From NCBI RefSeq assembly GCF_023544445.1, contig NZ_JALPVJ010000037.1, positions 1-64,000 of the forward strand: 64,000 nucleotides of DNA, written 5' to 3'. Below, piece after piece: positions 37,068 to 45,744 of the stretch (positions within the stretch are counted from its first letter, which is position 1; each line of letters starts with the position of its first letter). The translations under genes and the position numbers were made by a program. The notes below the pieces were generated by a model. It was not told where the DNA came from and ran no database searches. It saw only the letters and a program-made list of their open reading frames with translations. The stretch is from Actinoplanes sp. M2I2 (GTDB taxonomy: Bacteria; Actinomycetota; Actinomycetes; Mycobacteriales; Micromonosporaceae).

Positions 37068-37424
37068 GTGACTGGTGTTCGGTTCATCAGGGAATACAGG
37101 CGCCTGGGGGCGTTGAGGTTGTCGATTTCAAGTACCGTTCTGATCTATCTGATCATTCCGGCGGCCGTGATCGCGCTGGTGGCCTCGCTCGTGCTGGCCG
37201 GCAGCCGCAGCGAGAAGCCGGACCGTCGCTATCGTCCCGGCCGTCCGTACACCTTCCAGCCGATCTGGTTCCTGGCCTCGCCGGAGCAGGTCACCGGGCC
37301 CGACCGGCCCGCGCTGGCCGGTCAGGGGGAAGGCCATCTGGCCCTGCCCGGTCCCGTGCTCGAGGACAGCGCCGGCGTCCGGGTCAAGGCTGGTCCGACA
37401 GGAGGCGCAAGTGACAGCTGGTGA
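37068..37424 (+). CDS. small membrane protein of unknown function
   Basis: 118 residues from GTG 37068 (start uncertain, no clear ribosome site). A membrane helix lies at ~25-47 (STVLIYLIIPAAVIALVASLVLAG), followed by a basic/Pro-rich cytoplasmic or exported tail (RRYRPGRPYTFQPIWFLASPE). This pattern is common in actinobacterial small proteins encoded before DUF5130 genes. It overlaps the next gene by 14 nt. Confidence 0.6.
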   Translation: MTGVRFIREYRRLGALRLSISSTVLIYLIIPAAVIALVASLVLAGSRSEKPDRRYRPGRPYTFQPIWFLASPEQVTGPDRPALAGQGEGHLALPGPVLEDSAGVRVKAGPTGGASDSW

Positions 37425-37869
37425 CCTGGCCGCTCAGGGCGGGCACGATCAGCCGCTGACCGAGCTCGAGCACCCGGGCGGCGACACGATCGTGGCCCAC
37501 GACCACGCCGCCGACGGGCCGTTCACCACCCGGCAGCTGCTGCGTCTCGACCACGCGCTGCGGGTGGCCAACGACGAGACCGGGCTCACGTTCAGCGTCT
37601 ACCTCGGCGAGTTCGAGACGCCGGCGCGGGAGTTCGTCGAGCGTCTGCACAAGCAGGTGCAGGGTTCCAACCGTGCGGTGCTGGTCGCGGTCTCGCCCAA
37701 CCAGCGCAAGCTCGAGATCGTCACGGGCAGTGAGGCGCGCAAGCGCATCTCCGACCGGGACGCCAAGCTGGCCGGTCTCTCCATGGCGGCCGCGTTCGCG
37801 GGCGGCGACCTGGCCGGTGGCGTGGTCGCCGGTCTCGACCAACTGGCCACCCACGCCGGACGCGCATAG
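37411..37869 (+). CDS. DUF5130 (TPM-like) protein
   Basis: 152 residues. GTG 37411 with AGGAGG (37400-37405) 5 nt upstream. DUF5130 signatures: FTTRQLLRLDHALRVANDETGLTFSVYLGEF and the C-terminal LEIVTGSEARKRISDRDAKLAGLSMAAAFAGGDLAGG. Soluble. Counterpart of M. tuberculosis Rv2468c by position beside pepN. Function unknown. Confidence 0.75.
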   Translation: MTAGDLAAQGGHDQPLTELEHPGGDTIVAHDHAADGPFTTRQLLRLDHALRVANDETGLTFSVYLGEFETPAREFVERLHKQVQGSNRAVLVAVSPNQRKLEIVTGSEARKRISDRDAKLAGLSMAAAFAGGDLAGGVVAGLDQLATHAGRA

Positions 37870-37994
37870 TCAGATCTCCGACAGAGCCCTCGTTCCCCTG
37901 CTGGTGGAGCGGGGGCTGGTGTCGTTGTGCTCCGCCGGAAACCGCGCGGTAACAACGCCGAGTGGGTAATCTGGTCACTCCGCGCGACGAAGCG

Positions 37995-38034
37995 CGGTGG
38001 TACCCGGTGGTGTCCGGTGGTCTCCGGTGGTGCC
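37995..38034. repeat. four 10-bp tandem repeats before the Uma2 gene
   Basis: cggtggtacc, cggtggtgtc, cggtggtctc and cggtggtgcc follow one another at 37995-38034. The 10-bp period is about one helical turn, so a protein could bind all copies on one face. They lie 27 bp before the predicted ribosome-binding site. Confidence 0.75.
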
Positions 38035-38060
38035 GGCGCGCGGCGGAGGTGGTCCCGTTG

Positions 38061-38630
38061 GTGATGACGAGTCCCGTGTCGAGCAGTCTGCCGCGGTGGA
38101 CGGCTCCGGAGCACCACTGGACCGAGCCCGATCTCCACCTCTTCCCGCAGGACGGCCACCGCTACGAGATCGTCGACGGCAGCCTGCACGTGGCCCCGCC
38201 CGAGCCCGAGTCGCACGAGGCCGTGGTCCGCGCGGTGGTGACCACGCTGCGGTCGGCCGCGCCGCCGGGCTGGTGGGTGTGCGACCGGCTGGGCATCGAG
38301 ATCGGCTCGAGCAACCTGGTGCCCGACGTCACCGTGCTGCGCCCGCGCTCGTCCGGCGCCGTCTGGTGCGACCCGGCCGACGTGGCTCTGGTGGTCGAGG
38401 TCGAGACGACCGCCACCCGGCGCTTCGACCGCCTGCTCAAGCCCTCCCTGTACGCGGAGGGCGGCATCCCGTCGTACTGGCGGGTGGAGCCCGGGCGGCT
38501 GAGCCCTCTGCTGCACACCTACGAGCTGGGCGCCGCCCGCTACCGGGCCGTGCACAGCGTCGAGGGCGCCGAGCCGGTCAAGCTCGACGCCCCCTATCCG
38601 ATCCGGGTGGCCCCGGCCGCGTGGATCTGA
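38061..38630 (+). CDS. Uma2 family restriction-endonuclease-like protein
   Basis: 189 residues. GGAGGT (38045-38050) is 10 nt before GTG 38061; TTG 38058 and ATG 38064 are alternatives. The PD-(D/E)XK-type core is visible: YEIVDGSLHV, NLVPDVTVLRP with the metal Asp, VVEVETTATRRFDRLLKPSLYAEGGIPSYWRVE. Uma2 proteins are numerous in cyanobacteria and actinobacteria; nuclease activity is inferred from fold and function is unknown. Confidence 0.8.
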   Translation: MMTSPVSSSLPRWTAPEHHWTEPDLHLFPQDGHRYEIVDGSLHVAPPEPESHEAVVRAVVTTLRSAAPPGWWVCDRLGIEIGSSNLVPDVTVLRPRSSGAVWCDPADVALVVEVETTATRRFDRLLKPSLYAEGGIPSYWRVEPGRLSPLLHTYELGAARYRAVHSVEGAEPVKLDAPYPIRVAPAAWI

Positions 38631-38643
38631 CGATCCTTTCGGG

Positions 38644-41202
38644 CTATCCGGCGGCCCGGTCGCGGGCCCGGGCCTTGAGCGCGCGCACGACGCCGTCGCG
38701 ACCCTCGGCGACCAGCCGCCGCAGCGAGGCCGGCTGCCCGTCGCGGGCCAGCCAGGCGTCGGTGAGCTCCACGGTCCGCTCGCTGACCTGGTAGGTCGGG
38801 TAGCCCATCTGCACGAACTCCTGCGCCGGCTCGCTGTCCGAGCGGGCCCACACGTCGCCGACCACCTCGAAGTACTTCTCGGCGTACGGCGCGGTCAGCC
38901 CGACCTGCTTGGCGCTCTGGAAGCCGCTGAGCAGCGACCGGTTGAGCCAGTTGGGCAGGTCGGCCTCGCCGGTCAGCTCGGCCCACACCCGGGCCTTGTT
39001 CTCAGCCGTGGGGATGAGGGCGCGGGCGATGGCCGCCTCGCGCTCGCCGCTGGCGGTGCGGTCGGAGTTCAGCTCGTTCTCGATCTCCTCGTCGGTGGTC
39101 GCGCCCAGCGACGCCAGCGACTGCAACAGCGACCAGCGCAGCTCGGTGTCGACCACCAGGCCCTCGGGCACGCCCGAGCCGTCGAGCCAGCCGCGCAGCA
39201 CGGCCTGCTCCTCGGGAGTGCGCGACGCGGTGATCAGCGAGCGGGCCCAGCTGAGCTGCCACCCGCTGCCCGGCTCGGCCGCGGCCAGCGACGTGCGGGC
39301 CAGCTCGGCCAGCTGCGCCCAGCCGGTCGGCGCCCAGGCCGGGTCGGCGTACTGCGCGACCGCGGTCGCCGCCTGCCGGGCCGTCCAGGTGGTGAGGTTG
39401 ATGTCGATCTCGGCGGGCAGGCCCGAGCACACCAGCGTCACGTAGTCGCGGGTGGCCATCTCGCCGTCCCGCAGCATGTCCCACGCCGCGTTCCAGACCA
39501 GGGCCCGGGCCAGCGAGGAGTCGAGCCCGGCGAGGTGCCGGACGACGACGGCCAGTGAGCCCTCGTCGAGCCGCAGCTTGGTGTACGAGAGGTCGTCGTC
39601 GTTGAGCAGCAGCACGTCGGCCGCCTTGACCCCGGCGAGCGCCGTGATCTCGGTGCTCTCGCCGGTCACGTCGATCTCGAGCAGGTCGCGCCGGACCAGC
39701 CGCTCGCCCTCGAGGTCGTAGAGGCCGACCCCGATGCGGTGGGTGCGCAGGGTCGGGTAGTCGGCCGGGGCCTCCTGCCGCACGACCACGCGGCTGTACG
39801 TGCCGTCCGCGCCCACCTCGACGACCGGGCGCAGGGTGTTGACCTGAGCCGTTTCCAGCCACTGGGCGGCGAACTTGCGCAGCTCGCGGCCGGACGCCGT
39901 CTCGAGCTCGGTGAGCAGGTCGTCGAAGGTGGCGTTGCCCCACGCGTGCTTGCCGAAGTACGCGCGCAGACCGGTGACGAACGACTCCTCACCGACGTAG
40001 GCGACCAGCTGCTTGATGACGCTCGCGCCCTTGGCGTACGTGATGCCGTCGAAGTTGACCTCCACGGCCTCGAGGTCGGGCATCTCGGTGTAGACCGGGT
40101 GGGTCGACGAGAGCTGGTCCTGGCGGTAGCCCCAGCTCTTGCGGACCGACAGGAACGTCGTCCACGCGTCGGCGAACCGGGTGGCGTGCGAGCTGCACCA
40201 GTGGCTGGCCCACTCGGCGAACGACTCGTTCAGCCACAGGTCGTTCCACCAGCGCATGGTCACGAGGTCGCCGAACCACATGTGGGCCATCTCGTGCAGG
40301 ATCGTGTTGGCGCGCTGCTCGTACTCGAAGTCGGTGACCTGCGAGCGGTAGATGTAGTGCGACTCCGCGTGCGTCACGCAGCCGAAGTTCTCCATCGCGC
40401 CGGCGTTGAAGTCGGGCACCCACAGCTGGTCGTATTTCGGCAGCGGGTAGCGCACGCCGAACTGCTCGTGGAAGAAGTCGAAGCCCTGCTTGGTGATCGT
40501 GAACAGGTCGTCCGGGTCGAGGTACTGCGCCATCGACGCGCGGCAGAAGACGCCCAGCTCGATGCCGTCGTGCTCGTCGCGCACCTCGTGGTACGGCCCC
40601 GCGCAGAGCGCCGTGATGTAGGTGCTCATCCGGGCCGACTGCTGGAAGTGCACGGTCTTGGCGCCCGGCCCGGCCGGCTCGTCGCGCTCGACCGGCATGT
40701 TCGAGATGACCTTCCAGTGCCCCGGCACGGTGGCGTGCCAGGTGTAGACACTCTTGAGGTCGGGCTGGTCGAAGCAGGCGAACACCCGCTGGGCGTCGGC
40801 CGTCTCGAACTGGCTGTAGAGGTAGACCTCCTTGTCGACCGGGTCGAGGCTGCGCTGCAGACCCTGGCCGCTGGCCGAGTAGGAGAAGTCGGCGTCGACG
40901 ATCAACTCGTTCGTGCCGGCCAGCCCGGTCAGGGTCAGGCCCTTCTCGGGCGAGAAACCGCTCAGGTCGACGGGCTCCCCGTTCAAGGTCGCGGACCGCA
41001 CCGACGAGGCCGCGGTCTCGATGAAGGTCTCCGCACCGGGCTCGCGGCAGGTGAACGTCACGACCGTGGTGGAGCGGAAGGTGCCGTCGCCGGGATTGCC
41101 GTGGCCGTCGGTCAGATCCAAGGTGATGTCGTATCCGGTGACCTCCAGCAGGCGCGCCCGCTCGGCCGCCTCGACCTGGGTCAAATTACGAACTCCGGCC
41201 AC
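38644..41202 (-). CDS. pepN: aminopeptidase N (M1 zinc peptidase)
   Basis: 852 residues from GTG 41202, which has AGGAG ~7 nt upstream; earlier GTG/TTG starts lie too close to it. GAMEN motif at 268-272, zinc site HEMAH at 303-307 and Glu326 in LNESFAEW. The C-terminal ERAP1-like domain is present. It trims N-terminal residues of peptides in the cytoplasm. M. tuberculosis pepN (Rv2467) is likewise divergent from the Rv2466c gene. Confidence 0.95.
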   Translation of the reverse strand: MAGVRNLTQVEAAERARLLEVTGYDITLDLTDGHGNPGDGTFRSTTVVTFTCREPGAETFIETAASSVRSATLNGEPVDLSGFSPEKGLTLTGLAGTNELIVDADFSYSASGQGLQRSLDPVDKEVYLYSQFETADAQRVFACFDQPDLKSVYTWHATVPGHWKVISNMPVERDEPAGPGAKTVHFQQSARMSTYITALCAGPYHEVRDEHDGIELGVFCRASMAQYLDPDDLFTITKQGFDFFHEQFGVRYPLPKYDQLWVPDFNAGAMENFGCVTHAESHYIYRSQVTDFEYEQRANTILHEMAHMWFGDLVTMRWWNDLWLNESFAEWASHWCSSHATRFADAWTTFLSVRKSWGYRQDQLSSTHPVYTEMPDLEAVEVNFDGITYAKGASVIKQLVAYVGEESFVTGLRAYFGKHAWGNATFDDLLTELETASGRELRKFAAQWLETAQVNTLRPVVEVGADGTYSRVVVRQEAPADYPTLRTHRIGVGLYDLEGERLVRRDLLEIDVTGESTEITALAGVKAADVLLLNDDDLSYTKLRLDEGSLAVVVRHLAGLDSSLARALVWNAAWDMLRDGEMATRDYVTLVCSGLPAEIDINLTTWTARQAATAVAQYADPAWAPTGWAQLAELARTSLAAAEPGSGWQLSWARSLITASRTPEEQAVLRGWLDGSGVPEGLVVDTELRWSLLQSLASLGATTDEEIENELNSDRTASGEREAAIARALIPTAENKARVWAELTGEADLPNWLNRSLLSGFQSAKQVGLTAPYAEKYFEVVGDVWARSDSEPAQEFVQMGYPTYQVSERTVELTDAWLARDGQPASLRRLVAEGRDGVVRALKARARDRAAG

Positions 41203-41298
41203 AGTCACTCTCCTCTGAGCGCACAAGCTTTCCTAGCCAGCCTAGGCGGCGCCCGGGTGTCGCACCTCACCCGGAGTGCACTCGGTGAGGAGGGAGAC

Positions 41299-41334
41299 AT
41301 GACTCGGACGCCCGGAGGAGGATCTGATCCATGA
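41299..41334 (+). CDS. 11-residue upstream ORF coupled to the mycothiol-oxidoreductase gene
   Basis: MTRTPGGGSDP, with its own GAGGAGGGAG 5 nt upstream, ends in TGA overlapping the next ATG (ATGA at 41331-41334). The ribosome-binding site of the main gene (GGAGGAGG, 41314-41321) is inside this uORF at the codons for its three Gly. Translation of the leader would therefore control access to that site. No attenuator-like codon run is seen. Confidence 0.5.
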   Translation: MTRTPGGGSDP

Positions 41335-41960
41335 CTGAACGCGCCACGGTCGACATGTGGTTCGACCCCGCCTGCCCCTGGGCCTGGATCACCTCGCGCT
41401 GGCTGCTCGAGGTGGAGAAGGTCCGCCCGCTCGATATCCGCTTCAATGTCATGAGCCTGGCCGTGCTCAATCAGGGGCGCGACCTGTCGGCCGACTACCA
41501 GCGCTTCCTGGAGGCGGCCTGGGGCCCCGTACGCGTCTGCATGGCGGCCGAGGAGGCCGCCGGCCCGCAGGTGCTCCGTGACCTCTACACGGCCCTCGGC
41601 ACCCGCATCCACCTGCGGAAATACGATTTCGGCGAGAAGCTCTACACCGAGGCGCTGACCGAGGTCGATCTCGATCCGGCGCTGGCCGACGCGGCCGGCA
41701 GCACCGCCTGGGACGACGCCCTGCGCGGCAGCCACGACACCGGCATGAAACCGGTCGGCCTGGACGTCGGCACCCCGGTGATCCACGCGCCCGGCCCCGA
41801 CGGCTCGGACGACAAGATCGCGTTCTTCGGCCCGGTGGTCACGCCGGCGCCCAAGGGTGAGGCGGCCGGTCGCCTGTGGGACGGCGTGATGCTGGTGGCC
41901 GGCACCCCCGGCTTCTTCGAGATCAAGCGCACCCGGGACCTCGGTCCGGTATTCGACTGA
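41331..41960 (+). CDS. DsbA-family mycothiol-dependent oxidoreductase, Rv2466c-like
   Basis: 209 residues. The N-terminal thioredoxin motif is FDPACPWAWITSRW: the first Cys is present but the second is Ala (CPWA), where M. tuberculosis Rv2466c has CPWC. Further identity is strong: RFNVMSLAVLNQGRDLS, WGPVRVCMAAEEAAG, DVGTPVIHA, FFGPVVTPAPKGEAAGRLWDG, FFEIKRTRD. Rv2466c is a mycothiol-dependent reductase that activates a thienopyrimidine prodrug. Monothiol homologues can still use mycothiol. Divergent from pepN, as in M. tuberculosis. Confidence 0.88.
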   Translation: MTERATVDMWFDPACPWAWITSRWLLEVEKVRPLDIRFNVMSLAVLNQGRDLSADYQRFLEAAWGPVRVCMAAEEAAGPQVLRDLYTALGTRIHLRKYDFGEKLYTEALTEVDLDPALADAAGSTAWDDALRGSHDTGMKPVGLDVGTPVIHAPGPDGSDDKIAFFGPVVTPAPKGEAAGRLWDGVMLVAGTPGFFEIKRTRDLGPVFD

Positions 41961-42050
41961 CAACTCGGCGAAAGCGGGAAAAGCGCTACCTGGTCGTTCC
42001 GCAAGTCGTTGGATGGGGTGATGCATACCTCACTCGACGCGGAGGCGGAA

Positions 42051-42263
42051 ATGACGGACTCCGACGCTGTCGCCCAGTCGGCCTTCGCGGTGCACCGCGA
42101 CGACTGGACGAACCTTGCGCCCGACCTGGCCGCCCTGGTGGCCCCGTCGGTCACGGTCTCGGCGGTGCCCTTCGAACGCCCGGTGGGCACCTGGCGGCGG
42201 GGCCAGTTGGCCAGGTCGCGCGGCAACATGCCCGTCGGCAAGCACCTCAAGGCGGCCCGGTAG
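42051..42263 (+). CDS. hypothetical protein, 70 residues
   Basis: ATG 42051 with GGAGG (42041-42045) 5 nt upstream. The protein is soluble and has no recognised motif; it ends with a basic tail (RGQLARSRGNMPVGKHLKAAR). An earlier in-frame ATG at 42009 has no ribosome site. The gene is 10 bases before the DUF1015 gene. Confidence 0.5.
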   Translation: MTDSDAVAQSAFAVHRDDWTNLAPDLAALVAPSVTVSAVPFERPVGTWRRGQLARSRGNMPVGKHLKAAR

Positions 42264-42273
42264 CTTCTTGGGC

Positions 42274-43470
42274 ATGACGGTCGTGCACCCGATCAGCCGG
42301 GCCTGGGTCACCACGGGTGGCACCGGCGCCCAGAACTACGACGAGTTCGCCGACGACGCCGAGATCACGTCGATCATCGCCGAGAACCCGCATAGTTCTC
42401 TTGCTGTCGAGATGCCCCACCTCGCGCCCGAGTCGCTGGGCCGGACCTTCGCCGAGTCCTTGCCGGACGCGGTGGCGCGGCTGGCGCTCGAGCGGGCCGA
42501 GGGCCTCTACACGCCGGCCGACGGCGTCGTCGTGCTCTACCGGATCACCGCGGCGGGCGAGCCGCCGGCGTACGGGCTCTGGAGCCTGGTCGACACCGAC
42601 CAGATCTCCACCCGCGCCGACGAGCCGGGCCTGGTCATCCGGAACGAGGACGTGTTCCTGGAGAAGGTCCGCGAGCGCGTGGCTCTCGCCGAGGCGGTGG
42701 GCACCCTGCTGTCCCCGGTCCTGCTGCTGCAGACCGCCCGGGGCGACCAGTTGCACGCCGCCCTGGCCGCGGCCACCGACGCGGCGGGCGCGCCGGCCGC
42801 GACCGACGTCGACCAGACCGGCCGCACCCATGCCATCTGGGTGCTCGGGCCGGGTCCGCAGCAGGACGAGCTGACCGCGCTGGCCGGGGGCGGCGAGCTG
42901 GTCGTCGCCGACGGCAACCACCGCAGCCTGGCCGCACAGACCGCCGGGCTCCCACGTTTCCTGGCCGTCGTCACGACGCCCGCCTCGGTGGCCATCCAGC
43001 CCTACAACCGGCTGGTCAGCGAGCTGCCGCTGGCTCTGGACGAGCTTCTGGCCCGGCTGCGGGCCGGCGGGGCGACGGTCACCGAGGTGCCGCGCCCGGC
43101 GCGAGTTCCCGGCAAGGGGACCGTCGAGCTCTACGCGGCGGGCCGGACGTTCGCGGTGGGGCTGCCGGTCGACACCACCCTGGCCGACGTCGACAACCTC
43201 GACCACGCCCTGGTCGAGCGGGTGCTGCTGGGTGACGCTCTCGGGCTCGACCCGGGCGACAAGCGGATCAATTACGTCGGTGGCGACTACCCGGCGGAGT
43301 GGCTGCGGGGCGAGGTCGACGCCGGCCGGTCCGAGCTGGCCGTGCTGATCGCCCCGGTCACCGTGGACGACTTCGTCCGGGTGAATCTCGAACGCCAGAA
43401 GCTGCCGCGCAAGAGCACGTGGTTCACCCCCAAGGCGCGTGGCGGTCTCGTCCTCGCCCAGCTGGACTAG
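42274..43470 (+). CDS. DUF1015 family protein
   Basis: 398 residues. Family motifs: ADGNHRSLAAQTAG, PRKSTWFTPKARGGLVLAQ at the C-terminus, and a central Asp/Glu-rich region (FLEKVRERVALAEAVGTLLSPVLLL). DUF1015 members are uncharacterised but conserved across phyla and often linked to glycerate or serine metabolism genes. No such gene is near here. Confidence 0.75.
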   Translation: MTVVHPISRAWVTTGGTGAQNYDEFADDAEITSIIAENPHSSLAVEMPHLAPESLGRTFAESLPDAVARLALERAEGLYTPADGVVVLYRITAAGEPPAYGLWSLVDTDQISTRADEPGLVIRNEDVFLEKVRERVALAEAVGTLLSPVLLLQTARGDQLHAALAAATDAAGAPAATDVDQTGRTHAIWVLGPGPQQDELTALAGGGELVVADGNHRSLAAQTAGLPRFLAVVTTPASVAIQPYNRLVSELPLALDELLARLRAGGATVTEVPRPARVPGKGTVELYAAGRTFAVGLPVDTTLADVDNLDHALVERVLLGDALGLDPGDKRINYVGGDYPAEWLRGEVDAGRSELAVLIAPVTVDDFVRVNLERQKLPRKSTWFTPKARGGLVLAQLD

Positions 43471-43475
43471 GTCCC

Positions 43476-44387
43476 ATGCTCAATCCTCAGGTCACCGCGG
43501 CGGCCGGACTGCGGGCCCGGCCCCCGGCCGGGCTCACCGAGCCGTCCGCGTTGCTGGCGTTCGTGCGGCAGGCGATGGAGGACGCGAACGACGCCGAGTG
43601 CGGCCCGGCGCTGCCGCTGCCGGTCGTGGTCGACGTCGACGCCGGGGGAGTGCCGGCGCGGCTCTACGCCACCCAGGTCGATGCCCCGGTCTTCGTCTAT
43701 GTGCACGGCGGGGGCTGGTGCTACGGGAGCATCGAAACGGTCGACCGGGCGTGCCGGCGCATCGCCGACCGCTCCGGCTGCGCGGTGCTCTCCGTCGGCT
43801 ACCGGCTCGCGCCCGAGCACGTCTTCCCGGCCGCGCTGGACGACGTCGAGACGGTTCTGGCGTACGTGCGGAAATCGGGCGCCGAGCTCGGGGTCGACCC
43901 GTCCCGGCTGGCGATCGGCGGCGACAGCGCGGGCGGCCAGCTCGCCACGGTCGCGGCCCGGCGGCAGCGCGACGCGGGAACCCCGCTCGATCTGCAGGTG
44001 CTCATCTACCCCGCGATCGACCCGATGACCGCCTCCGAGTCGTACGACGAGGTCGGCTCGTACGGGCTCGACCGGGCCTCGATGAAGGTCGCGTGGGAGA
44101 CGTACGCCCCCGACCCGATGACCCGTTTCACCCCCGACGTGGCCCCGCTGGCCGCGGCCGACCTGGCCGGCCTGCCACCCACCCTGATCATCACGGCGGA
44201 GTACGACGCCCTGCGGGACGAGGGCGCCGACTACGCCGACGCGCTGCTGAGCGCCGGCGTCCCCGTGGTGCACACCCGGTACCTGGGCGTGAATCATGGT
44301 TTCGCCCGCAAGCTCGCGGTGATCGACGACGCGCGGGTGGCCACCGACCAGGTCGCCTCCTACCTGCGTGCCGCCCTGCGCTTTTGA
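43476..44387 (+). CDS. alpha/beta hydrolase, hormone-sensitive-lipase-like esterase
   Basis: 303 residues. HGGGWCYGS gives the HSL oxyanion motif HGGG (near 72-75), with the nucleophile elbow GDSAGG (near 148-153) and a C-terminal His in GVNHGFA. It cleaves short-chain esters in the cytoplasm. It follows DUF1015 by 5 bases and precedes rpiB by 44. Confidence 0.82.
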   Translation: MLNPQVTAAAGLRARPPAGLTEPSALLAFVRQAMEDANDAECGPALPLPVVVDVDAGGVPARLYATQVDAPVFVYVHGGGWCYGSIETVDRACRRIADRSGCAVLSVGYRLAPEHVFPAALDDVETVLAYVRKSGAELGVDPSRLAIGGDSAGGQLATVAARRQRDAGTPLDLQVLIYPAIDPMTASESYDEVGSYGLDRASMKVAWETYAPDPMTRFTPDVAPLAAADLAGLPPTLIITAEYDALRDEGADYADALLSAGVPVVHTRYLGVNHGFARKLAVIDDARVATDQVASYLRAALRF

Positions 44388-44431
44388 TCCGGCCCCCGTC
44401 CGACCGTCGGCATTTCTGAGAGAGTGAGACC

Positions 44432-44908
44432 ATGCGCGTCTACCTGGGTTCCGACCACGCCGGTTACGAGCTGAAGATGCACCTCGTCAACCACCTGATC
44501 AAGCAGGGGCACGACGTCGTCGACGTGGGTCCGCACGTCTACGACCCGGAGGACGACTACCCGGCCTTCTGCCTGCACACGGGGGCCAGGGTCGTCGCCG
44601 ACGAGGGCTCCCTGGGCATCGTGATCGGTGGTTCGGGCAACGGCGAGCAGATCGCCGCCAACAAGATCGACGGAGTGCGGGCCGCGCTGGTCTGGCGCAC
44701 CGAGATCGCCCAGCTCGCCCGGCAGCACAACGACGCCAACGTCATCAGCATCGGCGCCCGCGAGCACACCCTGGACGAGGCGACCGCGTTCGTCGAGACG
44801 TTCCTGGCCACCTCGTTCTCGGGCAACCCGCGCCACGCCCGCCGCATCGGCCAGCTCACCGACTACGAGGCCGCCCGCCCGGCGCTCCCCGAGCTCCCGG
44901 CCAGCTGA
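44432..44908 (+). CDS. rpiB: ribose-5-phosphate isomerase B
   Basis: 158 residues, RpiB/LacAB family. LGSDHAGYELKMHL (Asp8-His9) and IVIGGSGNGEQIAANKIDGVRAALVW with the catalytic Glu72 are present. It interconverts ribose-5-phosphate and ribulose-5-phosphate. M. tuberculosis rpiB is Rv2465c, next to Rv2466c, matching this order. ATG start with GAGAGTGAG upstream. Confidence 0.94.
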   Translation: MRVYLGSDHAGYELKMHLVNHLIKQGHDVVDVGPHVYDPEDDYPAFCLHTGARVVADEGSLGIVIGGSGNGEQIAANKIDGVRAALVWRTEIAQLARQHNDANVISIGAREHTLDEATAFVETFLATSFSGNPRHARRIGQLTDYEAARPALPELPAS

Positions 44909-44966
44909 ACCCGTATCGGGCGGGTCCCGCCGTGCCACGGCACGGCCATGGGTGGTCCGACGTCGA

Positions 44967-45566
44967 TCACCGAAGCGGCGTACCAGTCCGCCAGCCGAGC
45001 AGGATGGCGTGCACGGCCTGCTCGGCGAGGCGCTGAGCGCGCTCGTTGCCGATGGTGCCGAGGCCGCCGAGCGACGCCAGGCCGTACACGGTGCCCCAGA
45101 TGATCTCGCACGCCTCATCGAGGTCGGTCAGCATCACGTCGTGCGCCTGTGACCAGGTGATGAGCTGGTCTTTCAAGACGTCGACGGCCGGCTCGGCGGC
45201 GCGCCGGCGTTCGTCGGCCGGGACGGCGGTGCCGTTCATGACCTCGTAGAGGTGCGGATGTGCGCCGGCGAACCGGACGTACCCGGCCGCGATCCGCAGC
45301 ATGCGCTGGTCGATGCCGGATTCGCCGAGGGCCTCCTGCAACTCGGCCAGCAAGAGGCCGTGACCGTACGCGACGAGTTCCAGCACGAGCGCCTCCTTGT
45401 TGGCGAAGTGCTGGTAGACGACGGGTGCGGAGTATTCGACGTCGGTCGCGATGCGCCGGATGGTCAGCGCCGCGCTGCCGTCGTTCTCGAGAACGTGCAG
45501 CGCGGCCTCGATGATCCGGTCGCGGGTGCTCGCCCGTTCCCGGGCCCGCCTCTGACTGCTCGGCAT
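44967..45566 (-). CDS. TetR-family repressor, divergent from an epimerase
   Basis: 199 residues. N-terminal HTH at ~14-60: RDRIIEAALHVLENDGSAALTIRRIATDVEYSAPVVYQHFANKEALVLEL. The C-terminal ligand-binding domain is of the TetR_C_33/DUF-like type. The intergenic region holds two operator palindromes (see that entry), so it likely represses the epimerase and itself. Confidence 0.88.
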   Translation of the reverse strand: MPSSQRRARERASTRDRIIEAALHVLENDGSAALTIRRIATDVEYSAPVVYQHFANKEALVLELVAYGHGLLLAELQEALGESGIDQRMLRIAAGYVRFAGAHPHLYEVMNGTAVPADERRRAAEPAVDVLKDQLITWSQAHDVMLTDLDEACEIIWGTVYGLASLGGLGTIGNERAQRLAEQAVHAILLGWRTGTPLR

Positions 45567-45608
45567 CGGTCACTCGCTCTCGCTGATGTCCCCGGACACT
45601 ATCGCCTG

Positions 45609-45667
45609 TTGACAGTGGCCTTCCTGCGGACCTAACTTAACAACGTTAGGAATTCTAACAGCGTTAG
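45609..45667 (+). promoter_or_regulatory. divergent promoter with two TetR operators
   Basis: TTGACA (45609-45614), an 18-bp spacer and TAACTT (45633-45638) form a near-consensus SigA promoter for the epimerase. Operator 1, TTAAC-AAC-GTTAG (45637-45649), and operator 2, CTAAC-AGC-GTTAG (45655-45667), are 13-bp palindromes 18 bp apart (centres 45643 and 45661). Operator 1 is embedded in the larger inverted repeat CCTAAC-8-GTTAGG (45631-45650), overlapping the -10. AAGGAGGT for the epimerase follows at 45732. Confidence 0.8.
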
Positions 45668-45744
45668 GAAGCAGGGTGAAGCGCAGATTCGCCCTGCCCC
45701 GAGCGCCCGATCACTTCGGGACGCTCTTCAGAAGGAGGTCTGTC

